A DNA stretch of 64,000 nucleotides from Notospermus geniculatus (taxonomy: Eukaryota; Nemertea; Pilidiophora; Heteronemertea; Lineidae). Under the pieces are notes generated by a model. That model saw nothing but the letters and a program-made list of their open reading frames with translations, was not told the origin of the DNA and ran no database searches. Both the position numbers and the translations under genes were made by a program. This document shows, piece after piece, positions 22,046 through 34,370 of this stretch. How positions within the stretch are numbered: the first letter of the stretch is position 1; the number at the start of each line of letters is the position of its first letter. The stretch spans positions 43,150 through 107,149 of the forward strand of contig NMRB01000028.1 of assembly GCA_002633025.1 (NCBI GenBank), written 5' to 3'.

Positions 22046-25000
22046 TGGAGATCGACCGATGTTACCATTTTATTCCTTCCACAGTATTACATGTATATCC
22101 ATTTACCTATCTGAATCGACCTATGATTACAATGAGCCAAGAATCTATACATACATGTACTTGTCACATAATATACGTACATCTAATGATAATCCGTGAA
22201 TATGTATTATAATCATTGAGGTTTTACGGGTTACGCATTGTCATCTTATACTGATGACAATGCATTGTATGGACTAAGGAAGCGAACAGAATCTAGAGTG
22301 CACCAGGCATGTGTAATATTATGTATGTACATCGTAGCCTTTAGTGTACAGTTAAAAATGTACTTTTTAATGGTTTTGATCAGTTTTTATATGAATGATA
22401 ATTGGTGCTCAGTAACTGATGCCATTGTCGGGGATATACCCAGCCTGACTTTGTTAAACCCGGTCCTTCAAATTCTGTCAGACTGTCAAGCCAATGTATA
22501 GGCCTACGTACCACGAAAGCGAACGCGGGGGCGGGCGGAGATCGGGCTTTTACTCGCCCAGAGCAAAGCTTTGGCAGATTTGCATATTTCGTGGTTGCGC
22601 GAAGTGAGTGTGTACATGTGTGTAGTGAGACAGTATTCGTTCCTCATTTCCCTTTTGTTTCGAAAACGTTGTGATTGGAGTGACAATTTCACTTGTGTCC
22701 CCTGTTCTGGGTCATATGTATTATAAAGACTAGCAAATACGTTTACTTCAGATTTGTACAGTATTGCCTGGTGCATTTGTATTGCAAAATTCAAGTAAAA
22801 ACATTTCTTTATTCGTGTGATCGGTCTCTTTTGCTGTCTTTGACAACAAAACAAGAGAACGTTACACCGGCCTAAAACTCAAATAACCGTCGGCATAACA
22901 GCTTGTTGAAGGTTTTCAGAAGAACGTTGGCAAGGAAAGAAGTGTTTACCGGAGAGGCTGCAGATGGGCAGCAAACATTTGTTGAATTTGGACGTTAAAA
23001 GTCTCAGAAAATTGGTGGGAAATAGACAAGGAATATAACAAGGTCAATACAATGTATGTCATTAAATTTAAAAAAACATTGTAAATATGAATTGATGCAC
23101 AGTGTTGTTATTCGAATGTAAATATCGTGATTTTAGGTATTCACTGGAATGTGGACCAATTGAAATACAGCTTTCTTATTATCAACATCACATGTTGTTT
23201 TATTTTGCTGTCCTCTGTTAAAATAACACGAAGATCCGCTGACAGGTATGGGTATTTCACGGCCTTCAAATCAGTGCATGGTTTCATCGTTGGTGCGAAC
23301 ATCCAGTCAAATTGTTGAGTGCATGTGTTCTATCATTCATTCGAAGGCATTATAGATTTTAGTACCGGTACGTTGCATGACACTGTCAATTGTAAGACAT
23401 TTTTCAGAAGCATACAGTTCACTGCTATGAAAGCCCACTAACAATTTTGATATCATATGCAATCATATGCATATCATATGCAAGGTGAGAGAGCCTATGC
23501 ATCGTGGAGCCGCCTTATTGCGGTTTATAAGTCGTGCTATCAAGGTAAGTTGGAGCACCACACAGCCGTCCACCTACAACCAAGAAAAACGCATATATAA
23601 ATCGTTTCAGCTATCCTGATTTTGCGCAGACAGTCGAAGCCAATAATACAAAAGTACAAATCATCTTTTCAAAAGAGCATTCAATGTATCCCCTATCGCA
23701 GATAAAAACCTAGGCATTTTTCGTATGCTTATTTGCATCAGTGCCTTAACTCAACTAATGGTGCATTTCGATGCTTTTGATATACAACGTGGCAAGTATA
23801 GTCCTGCTAATGCCCTATTGTATGTTGTAACCATTCACGAATGAGGACATCGGCGATTTACCACATAAATATCGTTTTCAATAGAAGAATTTTGCATTTG
23901 CCTGAAAGGCATATACATACATAGGCCTACAATTTGAAACATTCTTTTGATAACGTGACTATTTGAACCAAGCCCTTGATATTTTGATACGGGTAGGAGA
24001 GTGCGCGTCTCAAACCATACTTCGGGGCTGTCTGTGACGAAGGCCTTGCATGGTCCGACTGGTTTTCTTCAAAGTACTTCGTCGAGTCGTCCCTAACAGG
24101 GAATGAGAAGTGATCTGAGGCTGCGTTGGAGACCAATTATCCTCTTGAAGGCAAGAAAGGGATTTTGTTTATCCTGAAGGGAGATAAGGATTTTTCTATC
24201 AAGGGTAAGTCGCAGAATTCCAATTTCTCACTGACGATATTGAAAATTGATCAGATGGTAAATTTACATGTAGGCAACGCTGTTGTCAAGATACCAATAG
24301 TTTCAGATTTGCCAAAAATGAGTTTCTTTTTCTTCCGATAAACAAGTCGCAATTTTGAAATACCCTCAGAGGTAAAAAAGGAAATAGGTGCAAATAGGTG
24401 CAATCTTTATCACGGGATACTAGGCTTTGTCATGAACTTCGGGATAGGAAAGTTTAATTTTCTCCTTAAAATGTGGTCATAAGCGTTTTCTATCCCTTCG
24501 CCACTTAACACACCTCCATTTACGATTGCTGTTAAGAACAAGGAAGTGATGAACTAACTGTCCCTTTAAACATCATGTTTAGCGACGTGACATGCGAACG
24601 AATTCGTGATTCGAAAGTCATGAAAGCGTGACTCCAATTCGATTGGCCAAAGATTTTGCGATATGTGGGATATAATGCGTCATATAACCACATCTGAATG
24701 AACCTTTTTAGTTTCAATCTTTAAAGTCTACAATACATTTGATAAATATTTTGAGGCGTCATGTGGTGTTATAAATCTCCATTCAGCTCGATGGAACGTG
24801 CAGCAAGTGTCTCCAACAAAAGTGTATGTAAACTTGCGGCCTCTCGTTAGCGGAGTTCAAAAGGGTTGAGGTACCTTCTACCACCAGATAAAAGCTGTGG
24901 TCACAGCTATTATCTTGTAGTAAAATGTACCCAGCGGGTGTTCTTAGCCTATGATAGCTGTAAAACAATATATTCTCCGCTGGGACAGTGTCCGGAGAAC

Positions 25001-25251
25001 CTGACCTCGAATTTCATGGTTTTCATCAAATCTAGTTTAATTTTGAATGCCATTAAGATTTCAATCTTTTCGGTTCTTTCAGGTTTCTTGGATCGTGATA
25101 TTTTCTTGAAGAAGAAAAAAAACTGAAGTTGGGAAAGATCAGATTCAGTCCATATTGGATGATAACAGAGTCATTACCCACATCCGAGTTTCAGTGACGT
25201 CATTACGGGTTTACCTTTCTTTGAACTGACGCAGCGTGATTGACCGTCAAC
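22046..25251. other. Intergenic DNA between the two STRA6-like copies
   Basis: No coding exon seen. Holds the family C fragment at 22727 and AT-rich single-copy DNA. It must contain the 3' end of copy 1 and any separate promoter of copy 2. Confidence 0.6.
22727..22812. mobile_element. Diverged fragment of MITE family C
   Basis: Shares the order AGCAAATACGTTTACTT, AGATTTGTACAG, TGTATTGCAAAATTCAAGTA with 27031-27149 and 51190-51308 but lacks clear termini. Confidence 0.55.
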
Positions 25252-28200
25252 ATGTCGTTGACAGGTCTTACTCACATTTGGGACATGTACTCCATGTGGC
25301 AGCAGGCCAGAGGAATAAATGCAACGTAAGTTAAGTTACGGAGTGCTTTATGTACAGCTGGAAGACAGACTAGGTAGAGGGCGCTGCATGTCCTGAATCC
25401 TAAGAAATTCCTTTATAATCCGATTCAAAACTGGTATTTGCTGCTGGCAGGAATGACTGTTGCGATAACGCCACACCACACCACACCACACCACACAACA
25501 CGCCACCCCGCACCGCACCACACCACGCCACACCAATTTCTATGGCAGCACCTTGTAAATCGTCCATTTCTCTTTCTCTATAGGACGAGATCTGCCTGTG
25601 ACCGCCTGATTCATCACAAAACATTCTACTACTGGATGATGCTACCATCCGTAAGTCGTCCAACAGGCTGACAAATCGATGCTGCTGTGGTTTACATTCG
25701 AATATGATTACAGGGCCTTTGAAAATAAGCAATGACCAACATGGCGCCACCCTGAGTAGCGTTTAGATGTTATGCACCACTCTTACTTTTGAAACTGCAA
25801 CCTTTTTTCAGATTCAGGTACAGGCTGAATCACATCTGATGTTGTTCACTTCTCACGTAATATATTGTTGTTGTTATTCAAGCCGGTAACGGTACCTAAT
25901 TCTTCTTCCCCTTTCTTCAAGGCTGGTATCATCGGTCTTCTCATGTTCTTCGTCACGAGGGTGCGACTCTGGCCGAATTGTCTCAAAGGACGATTTGCTG
26001 TACTCGTGTGAGTAAAGTCCGCACTAGATTTGGCTGTTCACCGGTTCCTCTCCTTCTATCTTAGGAGATCAGAAAATTGGTGTGTTGGCCGCTTTCTTGG
26101 TCAAAGCAGGATTTGTTGGCATCTTTACACTTCCTGCCCCTCTGTCAAATGGTATAGATCATTGACCGACCCTACACCGAGCTTATCGGTAAACAGTTCT
26201 ATTCTTGCTTCTTGCTTCGTTCCAGTCCCATGAATTTCTTGGATGACAAGGGCTATCGTCATTCCTACTGTGCTGTATTCGGTTTGACCGCATCGGTGTG
26301 TATCAAAATGATACAGCAGGATTATCCGGTTCCCATTATAGGCCCCGCCTTTCTAAAAGGTAAGGCCACCAGCTAACTACTTTCAAATGCCTCTAGTAAA
26401 AACCATCGGAATTGGCCCTGTAATAAACTCAACGTGTAACCCTCTGTGTAAAAAATACACTGTTAGAAATAACAGATGGTTTTACAGAAAATCCCTGCAG
26501 CAGGACGGGATCTGTAAAATTACAGACTTAAATAAATGTTAACAGAGACGTGACTGGAGGCTGACCAAATTATATTTTCATACTGCTCTCAGAAAGCATC
26601 ATTATGGAAAGTCCAATTGAGTCCAACCAATACAGAAAAACAAAAATCATACCATATGTAAATTTACAGAAAGTGCTGGGTACTCTGCTGCAGGCAATTT
26701 CTGTAAAATTTATTACAATAATTTCTAACAGTGAGCACCCTCCCAGTCTTTCTACAAATTTGTTCCTGCAGTTTTAGAATTCAAGTCTCAAGAAAATAAT
26801 ATAACTTCTTTCTCAAATGCTTCCAGTGATTGTGAAGATCGGCACAATGATGTTGTACGGGTTTGCCTTCTATCCGATACTGGCCGGTCTCACCATGAAT
26901 ACAATACTCAGCCTCGCTCTTATCACGTTCTACGTGTGGGCTTTCTTCATCGTCAACATGATGCACGCGACGGATTGCGCTGACGACTGGGATTGGGTAA
27001 GTTTCTTCATTATACATGTAGCTACATATTGGCTGGTATTCATACAAATTAGCAAATGTTTTTGCTTAAGATTTGCACAGCGAGGTCCAATGTAAATGTA
27101 CTGCAAAACGTGAAGTAAAAGCATTTGCTGCCTTTTATGAATACCAGCCACTAATCCACAGGATTCAGCTCATTCACTTCTGGGATTTTTACTCGAAAGT
27201 GCCTGAGGAACACCCCGGTTGGGGTCCAAAACTGGCGAATATCGGAATCGACGTTTATTCACTCATACATGTAGCCTACATGTATACTTTCTAACAACAG
27301 TCGTAATGGTAGTGTCCCACTGGCGACTTTTGCCCACGACAAGGGGCGAATCTGAAGGCTGCGATATACCCTCGACAAGCTGCGATATTTACCATTATAC
27401 GTAGTTTTGCGCGAGTTGTCAACTTGTCGCTGATTCGCCAAACACTCGCAGGCCCAGACGAAGTTAGTCGTGGTGGTCGTAGATAAACGTAGATGCTCGT
27501 GGTTTCTTCGCACATTACTCGTAGCTAGTCGCAGACTGTCGTAGACAGTCGAGGTTACTCTTCAAGACCTACGATCCTGTACGACTATGTACGACATGGG
27601 TGCGACTATAGGCCTATACGAGATAACTTCGACTGACTTCGAATGAAATTTTGTCGCAGGCAAATTTTGAACATTTTGAAAATTTTTCTGCGAGCCCGCA
27701 GCGAATCACTGCGAACATAGACGACAGTCTAAGAACAGTTACGAAAAGCTACGATTTTTTCATTCGTCCCTTGTCGCAGGCCAAAATTCGCCAGTGGGAC
27801 ACTAGTATAAAGAACCAGTGTTGCTGTAGAGAGGGCATTTCTATAAGTATTCGTAAGGCATGACTCTTCANNNNNNNNNNNNNNNNNNNNNNNNNNNNNN
27901 NNNNNNNNNNNNNNNNNNNNNNNNNNNNNNNNNNNNNNNNNNNNNNNNNNNNNNNNNNNNNNNNNNNNNNNNNNNNNNNNNNNNNNNNNNNNNNNNNNNN
28001 NNNNNNNNNNNNNNNNNNNNNNNNNNNNNNNNNNNNNNNNNNNNNNNNNNNNNNNNNNNNNNNNNNNNNNNNNNNNNNNNNNNNNNNNNNNNNNNNNNNN
28101 NNNNNNNNNNNNNNNNNNNNNNNNNNNNNNNNNNNNNNNNNNNNNNNNNNNNNNNNNNNNNNNNNNNNNNNNNNNNNNNNNNNNNNNNNNNNNNNNNNNN

Positions 28201-31200
28201 NNNNNNNNNNNNNNNNNNNNNNNNNNNNNNNNNNNNNNNNNNNNNNNNNNNNNNNNNNNNNNNNNNNNNNNNNNNNNNNNNNNNNNNNNNNNNNNNNNNN
28301 NNNNNNNNNNNNNNNNNNNNNNNNNNNNNNNNNNNNNNNNNNNNNNNNNNNNNNNNNNNNNNNNNNNNNNNNNNNNNNNNNNNNNNNNNNNNNNNNNNNN
28401 NNNNNNNNNNNNNNNNNNNNNNNNNNNNNNNNNNNNNNNNNNNNNNNNNNNNNNNNNNNNNNNNNNNNNNNNNNNNNNNNNNNNNNNNNNNNNNNNNNNN
28501 NNNNNNNNNNNNNNNNNNNNNNNNNNNNNNNNNNNNNNNNNNNNNNNNNNNNNNNNNNNNNNNNNNNNNNNNNNNNNNNNNNNNNNNNNNNNNNAGGCAT
28601 CACGCAATATCATAGACCGAGAGTTTATCCAACAGTACCTTTTGGTTCACTGCACTTTTAACCAACTGTCCTCTTAATGCAAAGACTGAACATTTATCTG
28701 ACAGTTGTGTCCGATGAAGTGCACTTTGTATCTAGCTATGTCCACTTGGAAAGACTTACCTTGTGTCTGACAGTTGTGTATGATACACAACAGCTGTCCT
28801 CTTTGATACAATTAGCTTTGTGTTCAGCTTCTATCCAGCAGTCCATCCTCCCACAGCAGGGCTTTTACCTCGCTCCTCTTCATCCACTCATACCTTTGTC
28901 GGCGAGTGTATGAAGAGGAGCGAGACCAAAGCCCTGCTGCGGGAGGATGCCAGCAGTCGTATTTGAAGGCAAACCTTACATCAACCGTTAGCATTCTCAC
29001 TGACAAACACTTTACCAAATTTTTTAGCAACAATTTTGGGAAGACTCGTACCAAGCAAAGTACGTAAGGGAAATCTTTCTGCGGCAGCCGACGTGGATGT
29101 AAGTGTTTTCCACAGCATTGATATACTTTTGAACCCTTGGGTTTGAGATATTAGAGTTTTTAAATTTGAATCGGCCACCGGTTTGTCTTCTTGCACCTTA
29201 CGTTAGTTTACACCTTTCATGAAATGAATGAGGTTGGTGATGAACGATTGGTGAAGTGGGCTAGATATACGAATGGGACGAGACTTGACAGACTCCTATC
29301 TGACATCGTAGTATATACACCTTTCCAGACAGCGGCCAGCGCTCGAACTGAATTCTCCCCTCTGCACGTCATCAAAAGAATTCAAAAATTCTGGTCAACA
29401 GTGACCGTCTCTTTTCTATGGCAGTGGAAGGGGCTAAAGAATCCCTCTTAGACGTCATCACTGAACACTGAACGCCGTATTTCTGAAAGGGTGTTATGTC
29501 GCGTACGAAGAACTTTTTTTGTAAAAATTTACTCTCGGCTAATCAAAGGATGAACACATTCTGAGTGTCCTTGTATTTCAGTGACGATGATAAGCCCAAG
29601 CCGAAGTTGAAAGAACGATTATGCAACAAGGTCAAATCGATGACGTACACAAGGGTTACAGGCTTCAAGTATACCCCACGGATCATGGCGACATTCACTG
29701 GTGGCTTCGTCCTTCTCTACCTGGTAAGACGTCGCTCTGAATAACATGTCTTATCCGGTCACCACGGGACTCGCCGATGACGAAAATCATTGAATCGACC
29801 TAGGCCTAATAGTGACACAATGATATCTTTTTCAGGTTGCGGTCCAGTTTGGCCAGTTTATCATAGTCCACGTTGATTCGATAATCCATCCGATTGACAG
29901 ACTTGTTGATCAGCATCCGATGACATTAGAAGAAGTCTACACCAACAGGACGTTTCTTAAAAATGCCCACGCCAGTCTGTTCGCGGTGTCCCACTTGGCC
30001 CATGCTATCAAAGGTGGGTGCCCCTTTAAACTGAGAAGGCCACGAGAACCTTCTTTTTTTTAGCTTGTCATTTAGCTTGCCATTTCACAGATACTTTCGA
30101 ATGGGTTAAAATACGTCGCGAAACTCTTGCTTTAGTGTTCATTTTCCTCCTTTCATTACAGTCGATATCGCGATAGCAATATTCTTGGCCATTGTGAATG
30201 GAGTTGTTCAGATTGCTCTTGCCATCAGAGCCTACAGGTACATGTATTTTCAAATTAGCATCATTTACGGTTTTCTTGACAAAAAAGAAAGATATTTCAG
30301 TCTTCCTCCCTTTAAATATTGCATTACATGTATTTGTAGACCAGTGAATGGCAACAATTAAACATCTACGAATAAAAGTTGTTGTTTTTTGTTCCAGGAG
30401 CGGCATTCTCGCTGCCTGGAGAGGCGACTATTCGAATGTTGGGAAGCGGCGAGGTTATCCGTCTCTCATGGTGAGTGGAAATATGTCGCTTTTATTAAAA
30501 GTGAAAGTTAGTCTTCACCCTTATCATAGCAGATGTCACTATTTCGATGAAAAAAGGTACCGGCACGGTATATAGCATCTCAGTCAGAGTGAGTGTGGTT
30601 GTTTGAAGTAATAGCATCATAATTAGTACATGTACCACTAAGTTCAATAGTGTGTAGAGTTGGCTGATATCCCAATTGCCCATGCTTCCTCCGATCGTAT
30701 GGCGTTCTTGCCTGTTGCCATTGGAGGGGACTGTGTGCAATATCATTGGGAAGAGGGGCCTGCTGTCCAAAGTGTTGCTGTACAAGTAAAGGAGTTAATC
30801 TATACTATCGCCTTCGGCGCCAGTAGTGTTGTTTTTATACAGAGTTTTACTGTGCCATTGGCTTGTTCTACAGGTTGGATTTGTGCGCTACTCCGGCTAC
30901 CAGGTTGCCTACATATTTTGGGGTGAGTAGCAAAGGCTCAGGGCGTCCTACATGGGAGAAGACTTATCTTATACCCCCATCACACTGAGCTAGTTCTCAG
31001 TACGTTCTTGAAAATTTTGCCGAACGGCCTCAAACTGTGTGCGAACGGAGTAGACGTAGTGGCAACGTTTTACCGTCTTTTTACGAACTTCGTGGACGGG
31101 AAGGGTGCTCCAGTACATCGAAGCATTATTTGGCCAAGGGTACACGTTCCAGCCCGTTTTACGATTTTTTTAGGACGGGGCAGGACGTTTTGAGAACGAC

Positions 31201-34200
31201 TTCAGTGTGATGGGGGTATTAGCTTGTCGACTTTATATTCAAAAGTAATTTCGAGATTACCAATGACTGACGTACGCGATGCTCGTTGAATCACAGGTCA
31301 CCTACACTGTATGTGATTGTAATACCGTAGAGTCACCTTTCTCCGGTCAGTGTCAGATATGCAAGGCCTCTAAGTATTCATTGGCTGTTCATGCCCCTTT
31401 TCGTGAGCGGCCAATGACAGTTCGCCATGTTCGTTATGCAGTCCCAGCTGATGTCATGCCACTGTGACGATGACTCCGCGGTGTCGATTTCAATGACTGC
31501 GAAGACCGCGTATTGTTATTGACTTGGGACGTTCGCGTTTTGATCCACAATGGTCAACGCGAAGTAACGCCGATGCAAATACTAGTAGACCATTGTGCGG
31601 TCAGTGAATCAGGGGCTACATGTGCGTTCATGCATAATCATGACGAAGGTGTTTCCCATTGAACTTTGAAGTTTATAATAAAGTGACCGGAGAAATGTGA
31701 TTCTACGGTATCTAAGATGGAATTGTGACCCGTCACAGCAAAGCCAGGGGCATGTCGCTCTTAGCTTGGCAGGTTGAGACCAAATGTTTGTCAGTTTCAA
31801 TATTATATTGTCTGTCTATTGTGAAATCTGAAACAGTCTGTTTCTTCCATTCTCTCCTGGAGTTCCGAGCGACATGCGCCTACTAGTATTTTGCTGTGAT
31901 GGGTCACAAATCATAATGGAAACTTCGAGATGGTTCATGTTTTTGAAATGCCCACTCAATGTTTCGCACACTGCTCGGACTGATCGCCTCCTCATCTTTT
32001 TCAGCCTTTATGCTACAGTTCGGTTTTCTTTTTATCGTTCTTCTGGTCATCACCGTCGTCATTTTCATGATATTCTTCTGGCAAATTGCATGGATTTTGG
32101 GGAAGATACTCAATTTCTGGTAAGCTGAAATTGACATGCTGGTAATTTTCGTGGTCATTCCATTTGACAAAAAGGGTACCGGTATCATGTATGTTGGATT
32201 TTGTTAAACATGTCTCTCGGTCCAACGGTCCTGCCGGCCGTCAAATGCTTGTAGTGTAGGGGGCCTACATTCAAAGACGCATGTAGGGCTACATGTAGGC
32301 CTATGTGCACAGTCGCATCGGCAGGCTAACTGACGCAGTCATTCTTTCTCCCTGCAGGCCAGTAATCGTGTTCAGTTTACTGATTAACATTGGGTCGAAG
32401 ATTGCAGCGAAGTATGCCTTCCTTCAAGACAAAGGGAAAACTTTTGCTATGGAGAACAGGTGAGTAAATAAGCGGAATTAGAGCCGGACCCGGGGAGGGG
32501 GCATGGGCGTAGGCGAACACCCCTAAAAGCTTCAATTTTTCCTGGGAGGGCCCGCAGGAGACGCCCCATTTTGGGCTTCGTTCTATTTCAACTCTGACAC
32601 ATTGCCTCTCGGATTTAAACTGACGAGTCACGCCCCCCCCCGCCCTTCAGGAAATGGTCAGGCCCCCCCCCGCCCTTCAGGAAATGGTCAGCTGTCAGCT
32701 CGCCCACTTCTAAACCTGTTCCTAAATCCTCAGACACAACGTTCAACAGCCGTTAGCTTCTAACATTTTCTTGAAAAAGGTTTTGTGAGACCACAGCGCC
32801 TGTCGTGCGTACTGTGCTATGAGACCAGCATTCGTTGTTGGTGTCGCCATTTGTAAAAAGCAGCGTCGATTTCATCAAATTTGAATCAATCTGGACCTAA
32901 AAATTGCGAATTTGTCATGCTTTGAATCTGTTACAGGTACCAAATCAGCGCAGTATTATGCTTTGATACATATAGAATGCTTGTATTGCGATTTTATTCT
33001 TTCAGACGACTCCTGTTTTGCGTGATGTACTTTCTATTCTTCTACAATGTCTTCGTCGGTCTGTTCTCGTGTCTCCTGCGAATGGTCAAGGCACTCGTCT
33101 TCGGCCTGTTGTTCCTCAGCCGTCTTGACAGCAGCACCCTACCGAAGAAGTTTGAGAAGATGGACCCTGGTAATGTCTTTGTTGATTAACTTCATGTGTT
33201 TGAAAAGATAATGCGCGAGGGTAGCGAGGCCTGGCCTTTTGGTTTGTGCAGCAGACCGCGCGGCAGCCAGCCACAGTCATCATGCCATGATGCACAGTGA
33301 GCATGGTCTTGTAGTACAACTTGTAGATGTGCATGTTGCATTACATTAGACTAGTTGGTTTGACGGCAGCATGAGCAGTAAGATAATCTTAGGCCCCAGC
33401 CCATGCCGGTGGGCATGACGGGCTAGAGGCCTAGGCTAGGGCCTAGTTAGTTAGGCCTATAGAGATGTGGTTGCACAGGTTGGCCTTGACAAGAAATATA
33501 CATGTAGGCATAGAAAAGCAAGAGGAAAAATGACATTATCTTATGAATTTGCAGGTTTCAAAGCCTGGATAGGCCTCATTCACGTTGAGAATGCACACAC
33601 AAATCCTATTCTGATGACGTTTGTGAATATGGTGAAAGATGAGATTGAGAAGAATCGTGAAAAGTTGGAGGAGGAATCAGGAAAAGTGGCCTACTACAAA
33701 GCCAATGATAGTGAAGTAGAGGGCAAGTATTTGAGTAATTTACTACATGTATTTGACATGCCTAGAGAAAATGTCCGCCTCTCCCCCACTCCCTTATCAA
33801 GCTCCCCCCCCCCCTAACAAAAACACAAGAGGGTTCATTGAAGAGAAATCAGAATGCAGAACAACAGGGATGCCCCAGTCCCCTCAGTAGTGTTCCTCCC
33901 TGAAATGCCATGAAAACCCTTTTTTGTGTTCCAATGGTGGCCCCAAGACCAATCCCTGGGAGGAATGCTGAAGGTAGCCATCCCTTCCCATGGGCACCAA
34001 TGAATGTGCCCCCTGTCCTTTCAATTTTGGTGTGGCAAGCCAGTGTCGGGAAACGCAGTCCAAAAATGTATAACCTGCAGAGAAAGTTCACGTCTTTTTA
34101 GGTGGGGAGCTCAATGGTGTCATTGATGCAAAGAACCAGAAAATGTTAGAGGAGAAAGAAGCAGAGAAGAAGGCCATGCAGCGACGAAAGGCTATGAAGG

Positions 34201-34370
34201 CCCAGTGGTTTCTGGCCTATACTCTGATAAATAATTTCACGCTGAGGGCCACCAGGAAGCACTTCATGGATGCTGAGAAGGAAAAGCTACAGAGGCGTTT
34301 CAAGAGGAAAAAAGATGAAGAAGTGGCGGAGGATGACGTCGCAGTTGTTGTGGATGACGCGCTGGCGTGA
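25252..34370 (+). CDS. STRA6: STRA6-like multipass retinoid receptor/transporter, tandem copy 2 (exon 6 lost in N gap)
   Basis: Exons: 25252-25325, 25584-25650, 25922-26007, 26226-26359, 26827-26996, [exon 6 not visible, expected in gap 27871-28594], 29028-29098, 29582-29723, 29836-30013, 30162-30237, 30398-30470, 30874-30922, 32005-32119, 32358-32459, 33006-33169, 33555-33722, 34102-34370. Visible exons give 645 aa; a 138-nt exon 6 as in copy 1 would give about 691. Exons 2-5, 7 and 9-15 have exactly the same lengths as in copy 1, and all phases match; only exons 1, 8, 16 and 17 differ. Same landmarks: NAT sequon at residue 23, LWPNCLKGRF, YPILAGLTMNTIL, DSYQAKYVREIF, KVKSMTYTRVTGF, RYSGYQVAYIFWG, DPGFKAWIGLIHVENAHTNP, QWFLAYTLINN. 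Lies 3.4 kb downstream of copy 1 on the same strand, so it is a tandem duplicate. Exon 16 also uses a GC donor. Charged C-terminal tail ends in DDALA. Because exon 6 is phase 0-0, a transcript without it would stay in frame, so its true absence cannot be excluded. Confidence 0.88.
25476..25534. repeat. CCACA/CCACACC simple repeat in intron 1 of STRA6-like copy 2
   Basis: Repeated ACCACACC runs with two interruptions, about 60 bp. Confidence 0.9.
26458..26733. mobile_element. Non-autonomous DNA element family D (intron 4 of STRA6-like copy 2)
   Basis: Terminal inverted repeats CACTGTTAGAAAT and ATTTCTAACAGTG, subterminal TTTTACAGAAA / TTTCTGTAAAA arms and CTGCAG motifs. About 276 bp, no coding capacity. 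The same element is at 52649-52943. Confidence 0.85.
27031..27149. mobile_element. MITE family C, copy in intron 5 of STRA6-like copy 2
   Basis: Terminal inverted repeats GGCTGGTATTCATA and TATGAATACCAGCC. The body has AAGATTTGCACAG and CAATGTAAATGTACTGCAAA, identical in order to 51190-51308. Confidence 0.82.
27311..27803. mobile_element. MITE-like element of ~490 bp (intron 5 of STRA6-like copy 2)
   Basis: Ends AGTGTCCCACTGGCGA and TCGCCAGTGGGACACT are perfect inverted repeats; GGCGAAT / CTTGTCGCAGG motifs recur inside. The interior is full of CGAC/GTCG steps. No transposase frame. Confidence 0.8.
27871..28594. other. Assembly gap (724 N) in STRA6-like copy 2
   Basis: Run of N between exon 5 and exon 7 of copy 2. 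By comparison with copy 1 a 138-nt exon 6 is expected here. Open frames through the Ns are artefacts. Confidence 0.99.
28841..28950. repeat. Inverted repeat (~48-bp arms) next to exon 7 of STRA6-like copy 2
   Basis: Left arm CATCCTCCCACAGCAGGGCT then CTCGCTCCTCTTCAT; right arm the near complement, ending GGGAGGATGC; short loop at about 28893-28905. Confidence 0.8.
30971..31219. mobile_element. MITE-like element (intron 12 of STRA6-like copy 2)
   Basis: Ends ATACCCCCATCACACTGA and TCAGTGTGATGGGGGTAT, with inner GTTCTTGAAAA / TTTTGAGAACG arms. About 249 bp. Confidence 0.8.
31724..31908. mobile_element. MITE-like element (intron 12 of STRA6-like copy 2)
   Basis: Ends TGTGACCCGTCACAGCAAA and TTTGCTGTGATGGGTCACA, with inner GGCATGTCGCTC / GAGCGACATGCG. 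About 185 bp. Confidence 0.78.
32629..32690. repeat. Two tandem units of ~30 bp, C-rich
   Basis: CCCCCCCCGCCCTTCAGGAA followed by ATGGTCAG is repeated twice directly, in intron 14 of STRA6-like copy 2. Confidence 0.8.

Noticed and set aside
25400-25750. 116-codon minus-strand frame rich in Cys/Val/Trp
   Set aside because: Composition comes from the CCACA simple repeat, and it is antisense to exon 2 of STRA6-like copy 2.
27729-28615. Long open frames of 250-290 codons on both strands
   Set aside because: They run through the 724-base N gap; no real sequence supports them.
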